A stretch of DNA of 10,442 nt. It comes from Hyphomicrobiales bacterium. Its GTDB lineage: Bacteria > Pseudomonadota > Alphaproteobacteria > Rhizobiales > HXMU1428-3. The notes under the pieces are model-generated. The model did not search any database, was not told the DNA's origin, and worked only from the letters and a program-made list of their open reading frames with translations. Position numbers and translations under genes: made by a program. The stretch spans positions 1 through 10,442 of the forward strand of contig JAJFHW010000247.1 of the NCBI GenBank assembly GCA_021775385.1, written 5' to 3'. Below, piece by piece: positions 6,521-10,442 of the stretch (the first letter of the stretch is position 1; the number at the start of each line of letters is the position of its first letter).

Positions 6521-7774
6521 ATGCCTGAAACAACCGCAAACATCTCAAAAACGAACACTCCAGAAAGCAAAATTTCAACACCAACATCTGGGGCATGGGA
6601 AGCAACACAATACACCGCTGCCATTGTTCTAGCTGACGGGACTGTGATTAAAGGTGTCGGAGCTGGTTTTGAAGGTACCGCCGTTGGTGAAATTTGCTTT
6701 AATACAGCAATGACAGGCTATCAGGAAATTCTGACAGATCCATCCTATGCCGAACAAATCATCACTTTCACTTTCCCGCATATTGGCAATATCGGTACAA
6801 ATGAAGAAGACACCGAAACAACCAATAACGACGCAACAAATAAAGTACGTGGTTGTATTTTAAGAAGCGCAATTACATCTCCTTCAAATTACAGATCTAA
6901 TCAACATTTTGAAAATTGGCTCAAAACAAATGAAATTATAGCCATTACAGATATCGACACACGCGCACTTACAAGCCTTATTCGTGAAAAAGGCATGCAG
7001 CACGCCGTCATTGCTCATAATTCAGACGGTGTCTTCGATATCGAAGCCCTAAAGCAACAAGCCTCAAACTGGGAAGGCATAGAAGGAGCTGATCTCGCAA
7101 AAGACGTAACCGTCAAAGAAAGTTATGAGTGGAACGAGACAAAATGGGTCTGGGAAGAAGGTTACGGCAACCTCGAAAATCCAGAATTTCATGTTGTTGC
7201 CCTCGATTGCGGCACTAAACGCAACATCTTCAGATGTCTAGCATCAGTTGGCTGTAAAGTCACAGTTATGCCAGCTTCATCCAAAGCCGAAGAAATTCTA
7301 GCTCAAAATCCAGACGGAATATTCATCTCAAACGGCCCGGGCGATCCAGCTGCCACAGGCGAATATGCGGCCATTGAAATTAAAAAATTAGTAGACAGTG
7401 GCAAACCAATTTTCGGTATCTGCCTTGGTCATCAAATCCTGGCACTTGCCCTTGGTGCTGAAACCACAAAAATGCAACAAGGTCACCATGGTGCCAACCA
7501 CCCTGTAAAAGATCACACAACAGGTAAAGTTGAAATCACATCTATGAATCACGGTTTTACAGTTAACAGAGAAAACCTTCCAGATTCACTAGAAGAAACA
7601 CATATTTCGCTATTTGATGGCACAAATTGCGGCATAAGACTAAAAGACAAACCTGTTTTTTCAGTGCAATATCACCCTGAAGCCAGCCCCGGCCCACAAG
7701 ATAGCCACTACCTATTCCGTCGTTTTGTAAACTTTATGCGGGCTGAAAAAAACTTGGATCCAATTAAAGAATGA
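6521..7774 (+). CDS. carA: Carbamoyl phosphate synthetase small subunit (glutaminase)
   Basis: Cytoplasmic class I glutamine amidotransferase that releases ammonia from glutamine and channels it to CarB to make carbamoyl phosphate for arginine and pyrimidine synthesis. The N-terminal CarA domain spans about residues 30-185 (ADGTVIKGVGAGFEGTAVGEICFNTAMTGYQEILTDPSY region; FTFPHIGNIGTNEED; ITDIDTRALTSLIREKG). The glutaminase domain follows from about 222, with DCGTKRNI, SNGPGDP (270-276), the nucleophile Cys301 in GICLGHQ, and the His385/Glu387 pair in QYHPE. All catalytic residues are present and length (417) is near normal, with about 27 extra Thr/Ser-rich residues at the start. The ATG is fixed by an in-frame TGA directly before it, yet no good Shine-Dalgarno sequence is seen. 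A terminator follows, so carB, 1.7 kb downstream, is probably not read from here. Confidence 0.98.
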   Translation: MPETTANISKTNTPESKISTPTSGAWEATQYTAAIVLADGTVIKGVGAGFEGTAVGEICFNTAMTGYQEILTDPSYAEQIITFTFPHIGNIGTNEEDTETTNNDATNKVRGCILRSAITSPSNYRSNQHFENWLKTNEIIAITDIDTRALTSLIREKGMQHAVIAHNSDGVFDIEALKQQASNWEGIEGADLAKDVTVKESYEWNETKWVWEEGYGNLENPEFHVVALDCGTKRNIFRCLASVGCKVTVMPASSKAEEILAQNPDGIFISNGPGDPAATGEYAAIEIKKLVDSGKPIFGICLGHQILALALGAETTKMQQGHHGANHPVKDHTTGKVEITSMNHGFTVNRENLPDSLEETHISLFDGTNCGIRLKDKPVFSVQYHPEASPGPQDSHYLFRRFVNFMRAEKNLDPIKE

Positions 7775-7820
7775 TCAAAAAATATATGGTCCTTCAAACA
7801 AGTTAGTATGTAAGATTTCA

Positions 7821-7840
7821 AGGGAGGCAAATGCCTCCCT
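7821..7840 (+). terminator. Intrinsic terminator of carA
   Basis: AGGGAGGC (7821-7828) pairs exactly with GCCTCCCT (7833-7840) around AAAT, followed by TATTT. It lies 46 bases past the carA stop. The tail is short but the stem is strong and GC-rich compared with its surroundings. Confidence 0.75.
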
Positions 7841-7854
7841 TATTTCCGCCAACT

Positions 7855-8059
7855 AAATGCGGATGCTAGAAAACTCCTGAAGCACTAAAATGTGACGGTC
7901 GCTAGTGGGCAACTGAAGGAGCACTAAAATACGACGGTTGCTAGTAGGCAACTGAAGGAACACTAAAATACGACGGTTGCTAGTAGGCAACTGAAGGAGC
8001 ACTAAAATACGACGGTTGCTAGTAGGCAACTGAAGGAGCACTAAAAAGTGCATCTGAAG
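7855..8059. repeat. Palindromic repeat element, copy 2, with a 39-bp tandem array
   Basis: Ends are AAATGCGGATGCT (7855-7867) and AAAGTGCATCTGAAG (8045-8059), the same as in the element at 4198-4328. Between them the word CTGAAG recurs at 7877, 7913, 7952, 7991, 8030 and 8054: one 36-base unit, three exact 39-base steps and a 24-base stub. Each full unit is a linker (CTGAAGGAGCACTAAAATA) plus a core in which GTTGC and GCAAC pair around TAGTAG. The first core has GTCGC, breaking one pair. Units two to four are nearly identical (one GAG to GAA change), so amplification is recent. Outer GATGC (7862-7866) and GCATC (8050-8054) are complementary. The element ends 47 bases before the chosen start of the ChaN-family gene. 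Confidence 0.85.
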
Positions 8060-8106
8060 AAACACTAAAAAATTTGATGCCTAAAAATTCTAAAAGGATG
8101 CGTTTA

Positions 8107-9120
8107 ATGAAATTTGCCAAAGCCTTATGCCTCACCTCCCTTATTCTACTCGCGAATGGCGAAATTGGGCTAGCCAATGCTAAAGACAAACTAACAAATC
8201 CCCCTACTTGGCAATCCTCAGAATTACAAAATCACAAACTAGTTGGCAAAATTTGGTCAAAAGAAAAAAATGATTTCATCACACCTGACGAACTCATCAA
8301 CTCGTTATCAAAAAAACGCTTTGTCCTCTTAGGTGAAATCCACGACAACCCAGATCATCACACTCTTCAAGCTGGCATCATAAACGCTCTTATCAATACG
8401 CAATCCCAAAAGCCCGCCCTCGTCATTGAAATGATCAAAGTTGATCAAATGCAGCGTTTAAATAGTTATAGAAATCAAACTGGCTCAAAAGCTAAACATC
8501 TGGGCACAGCGCTTCAATGGAAACAAAACGGCTGGCCTGAATGGAATATTTACTTGCCTATAGGCGAGCAAATATTCACCCATAAGCTTGAAGTTTTCCC
8601 GGGCCACACAACGCGCATCATGATCGATCATTTGATCAAAAGTGACATGAGCATTTTGCCAGAAAAGGCAAAAAAGGTTTTCAAACTTGATGTAGAACTA
8701 GAGGAACCTTTAAGTAAGGCTCTATCAGAAGACATTCGTGTCGCACATTGTGACCGATTGCCAGACCGTGTAATTCCCCCAATGACACTGGTCCAAAGGT
8801 TCCGTGATGCCTGGATGGCTGATGTCATGATCCAAGCCTCTTATGACAAAGATGACAAAAGACGCCAAGCCATTCTTATTGCCGGCAACGGTCACACCAG
8901 AACAGATAGAGGTGCGCCCTGGTACTTAAATTTAAGAGAAGGCAAAGACAAATCTCTAACAGTTCAATTCGCTGAAACCACAAGCAAAGCAACAACAGTC
9001 AAAGATCTTGCTCAAAAAAGTCCAGCTGGCGATATTGCCGCTGATTTCATCTGGGTAACACCAACAATTAAACGTGGCGACCCATGCGCTAGCTTGCCTG
9101 ATTTTGGTAAGAAAAACTAA
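8107..9120 (+). CDS. ChaN-family protein (haem-uptake / Tiki-like superfamily), exported
   Basis: 337 residues with a signal peptide (1-25, ending GLANA). Family motifs in order: RFVLLGEIHDNPDHHTLQ (71-88), ALVIEMI (104-110), LQWKQNGWPEWNIYLPI (136-152), HCDRLP (214-219), QRFRDAWMADVM (230-241) and AGNGHTRTDRGAP (259-271). The paired Glu and His residues match the putative metal- or haem-binding site of ChaN (PF04187); the Campylobacter ChaN has been described as a haem-binding outer-membrane lipoprotein, and the fold is related to Tiki/TraB proteases. No lipobox is present here (Cys8 is inside the hydrophobic stretch), so it is probably soluble in the periplasm. I chose ATG 8107 over TTG 8074 or ATG 8077 because AAGGA sits 8 bases upstream and a normal signal peptide results. 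No haem-transport genes are nearby. It lies between carA and carB without a visible functional link. Confidence 0.9.
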   Translation: MKFAKALCLTSLILLANGEIGLANAKDKLTNPPTWQSSELQNHKLVGKIWSKEKNDFITPDELINSLSKKRFVLLGEIHDNPDHHTLQAGIINALINTQSQKPALVIEMIKVDQMQRLNSYRNQTGSKAKHLGTALQWKQNGWPEWNIYLPIGEQIFTHKLEVFPGHTTRIMIDHLIKSDMSILPEKAKKVFKLDVELEEPLSKALSEDIRVAHCDRLPDRVIPPMTLVQRFRDAWMADVMIQASYDKDDKRRQAILIAGNGHTRTDRGAPWYLNLREGKDKSLTVQFAETTSKATTVKDLAQKSPAGDIAADFIWVTPTIKRGDPCASLPDFGKKN

Positions 9121-9150
9121 GTCCAGCAGCTCAACTTAGGTCTAAGAAAT

Positions 9151-9191
9151 AGCCTCTCAAAATTTATTTACTTAAAGAAAATTTGAGGGCT
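9151..9191 (+). terminator. Possible terminator of the ChaN-family gene
   Basis: AGCCTCTCAAAATTT (9151-9165) pairs with AAATTTGAGGGCT (9179-9191), apart from two single-base bulges, 30 bases past the stop. Only GTTT follows, so the U-tail is short. Confidence 0.45.
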
Positions 9192-9359
9192 GTTTCAGCC
9201 TATGCCCCCCTTTAAATAACAGCTTGAACTTTAGAAACAGCCTAGCTGATATAAAATTAATGATATTTCAGCAAAATAATTCTATTTTCTAACAATTCAA
9301 AGGCCTTTTGGGGATTGCCCAATCACCAAACCTTCTTTAGTGTGCCCTTCTCAGAGGGC
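9188..9359. other. Structured spacer between the ChaN-family gene and carB
   Basis: Several inverted repeats follow one another: GGCTGTTTC (9188-9196) with GAAACAGCC (9234-9242), exact over 9 bp; GCTGA with TCAGC within 9246-9273; and GCCCT with AGGGC around TCTCAG near 9344-9359. The first overlaps the putative terminator stem, so the two foldings would compete. No coding sequence with a ribosome site is seen. It could be an untranslated leader or decayed sequence; I recognise no known riboswitch. Confidence 0.35.
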
Positions 9360-9409
9360 TTCAAAAGTCAGCTACCCAAACAAAGAAAAATCGCACTTAA
9401 AATTGGCCT

Positions 9410-9446
9410 TATAATAAAGAGCCAAACATTTTGGGTGCGCTATAAT
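9410..9446 (+). promoter_or_regulatory. Candidate carB promoter region with two TATAAT boxes
   Basis: Perfect TATAAT hexamers occur at 9410-9415 and 9441-9446, the second 22 bases before the carB ATG. Neither has a clear TTGACA 16-18 bases upstream. The second would give a very short leader. Together with the terminators upstream this suggests carB is transcribed independently of carA. Confidence 0.4.
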
Positions 9447-9467
9447 TGCTAGCACTGAGATACGAAA

Positions 9468-10442
9468 ATGCCAAAACGCACAGACATAAAATCCATCCTC
9501 ATCGTCGGGGCGGGGCCCATTATTATCGGCCAGGCCTGTGAGTTTGATTACTCCGGCACACAAGCAGTCAAAGCCTTAAAAGAAGAAGGCTACCGGGTCA
9601 TTTTGGTCAATTCAAATCCAGCGACTATCATGACAGACCCAGAGCTCGCCGACGCAACTTACATCGAGCCAATCACTCCAGAAGTCGTCGCAAAAATTAT
9701 CGCAGAAGAACGCCCAGACGCAATCTTGCCAACTATGGGCGGACAAACAGCGCTTAACACAGCGCTAGAATTAAAAAAACGCGGTATTCTTGATGCCTTG
9801 AATGTAGAAATGATTGGCGCCAAAGCGGACGTAATCGACAAAGCAGAAGACAGAGACCGCTTTAGAAAAGCCATGGATAAAATTGGCTTGGAAACACCGC
9901 GCTCACGTGTCGCAAATACTATGTCTGAAGCCATGGAAGCCATGGAAGTCATCGGCCTGCCGAACATCATTCGCCCCTCATTCACCATGGGAGGCACCGG
10001 CGGCGGTATAGCTTACAACCGTGAAGAATTCATGGAAATCATCGAACGCGGCCTTGATGCCTCTCCAACAACAGAAGTTCTAATCGAAGAATCTGTTTTG
10101 GGATGGAAAGAATATGAAATGGAAGTTGTCCGCGACAAAGCCGACAATTGCATCATCATTTGCTCAATTGAAAACATCGACCCAATGGGCATCCACACCG
10201 GCGACAGTATGACAGTAGCCCCAGCGCTGACACTCACCGACAAAGAATACCAAATCATGCGCGATGCATCGTTAGCGGTCTTGCGTGAAATTGGCGTTGA
10301 AACCGGTGGCTCAAATGTTCAATTTGCAGTTAATCCAGCAGATGGCCGCCTCGTTGTCATTGAAATGAACCCAAGGGTATCGCGCTCATCCGCCTTGGCA
10401 TCAAAAGCAACAGGTTTCCCAATTGCCAAAATTGCCGCAAAA
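9468..10442 (+). CDS. carB: Carbamoyl phosphate synthetase large subunit, N-terminal part (runs off the right edge)
   Basis: The first 325 codons of a protein normally about 1,080-1,160 residues long. CarB uses two ATP and bicarbonate with ammonia from CarA to make carbamoyl phosphate. Visible are the pre-ATP-grasp domain (about 7-125: [46 protein letters not shown]) and most of the first ATP-grasp domain: [10 protein letters not shown], the glycine-rich nucleotide loop [10 protein letters not shown] (175-184), [17 protein letters not shown] (207-223), [13 protein letters not shown] (235-247) and the metal ligands Glu299 and Asn301 in [18 protein letters not shown]. This half makes carboxyphosphate. 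All expected residues are intact. There is no strong Shine-Dalgarno site (ACTGAGATACGAAA before the ATG), as for carA. Confidence 0.98.
   Translation, partial: MPKRTDIKSILIVGAGPIIIGQACEFDYSGTQAVKALKEEGYRVILVNSNPATIMTDPELADATYIEPITPEVVAKIIAEERPDAILPTMGGQTALNTALELKKRGILDALNVEMIGAKADVIDKAEDRDRFRKAMDKIGLETPRSRVANTMSEAMEAMEVIGLPNIIRPSFTMGGTGGGIAYNREEFMEIIERGLDASPTTEVLIEESVLGWKEYEMEVVRDKADNCIIICSIENIDPMGIHTGDSMTVAPALTLTDKEYQIMRDASLAVLREIGVETGGSNVQFAVNPADGRLVVIEMNPRVSRSSALASKATGFPIAKIAAK

Noticed and set aside
7855..8059. CRISPR array
   Set aside because: The whole unit is repeated, with no unique spacers, and no cas gene is present.
7853..8065. Minus-strand open frame giving a 13-residue repeated protein
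   Set aside because: The frame is open only because the 39-bp repeat is a multiple of three. It starts with a weak codon, has no ribosome site and is better explained by the hairpin array.
8628..8828. Minus-strand open frame inside the ChaN-family gene
   Set aside because: Antisense shadow of a gene with clear family motifs.
9447..9460. TGCTAGCACTGAG as half of a CIRCE heat-shock operator
   Set aside because: The second half (GAGTGCTAA after nine bases) is absent; TGCTAGCA is only a short palindrome.
9372..10258. Minus-strand open frames over the carB start and body
   Set aside because: Antisense shadows; carB is read through on the plus strand with all motifs intact.

Overview
The window looks like an AT-rich chromosomal stretch from an alphaproteobacterium, possibly of the Hyphomicrobiales/Rhizobiales type. 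The evidence is gene content and arrangement: yqeY divergent from carA, a CarA/CarB pair close to alphaproteobacterial forms, a TetR regulator with a WHG-like C-terminal half, an RlpA-like exported protein and a TTAACCAT word upstream of it. This is judgement from the sequence alone, and genus is not assigned. There is no transposase, integrase, tRNA or rRNA. Two partial genes lie at the edges: a SulP transporter at the left and carB at the right.

Left third (1-3024), all on the minus strand: the N-terminal 340 codons of a SulP anion transporter (TTG start with a good ribosome site); a small secreted class I cytochrome c whose promoter is overlapped by a palindrome; a secreted protein of unknown function; and a TetR-type repressor just upstream of it. 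A long AT-rich stretch (3025-3832) has no convincing gene. It ends at an RlpA-like double-psi beta-barrel protein on the plus strand.

Middle (4196-6520): a repeat element and a bidirectional terminator follow the RlpA-like gene. Then come two very small membrane or exported proteins on the minus strand (38 and 89 codons). Each is preceded by the same bipartite promoter-like box (GAAC, 17 bases, CGAC, then CTGAAA at fixed spacing), so they look co-regulated. Divergent from them is an unknown two-helix membrane protein with a basic cytoplasmic tail. It converges on yqeY, and a 472-base divergent region then leads to carA.

Right third (6521-10442): carA, its terminator, a 39-bp tandem repeat, a ChaN-family protein, a structured 347-base spacer and the start of carB. 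CarA (glutaminase) and CarB (synthetase) form carbamoyl phosphate synthetase for arginine and pyrimidine synthesis. Here they are separated by an unrelated gene, and carB has its own TATAAT box.

The most unusual feature is a pair of related non-coding elements at 4198-4328 and 7855-8059. They share a 13-base left end, a 15-base right end and a hairpin core, but differ in the number of core copies (one versus four). This looks like a dispersed, expandable palindromic repeat family.
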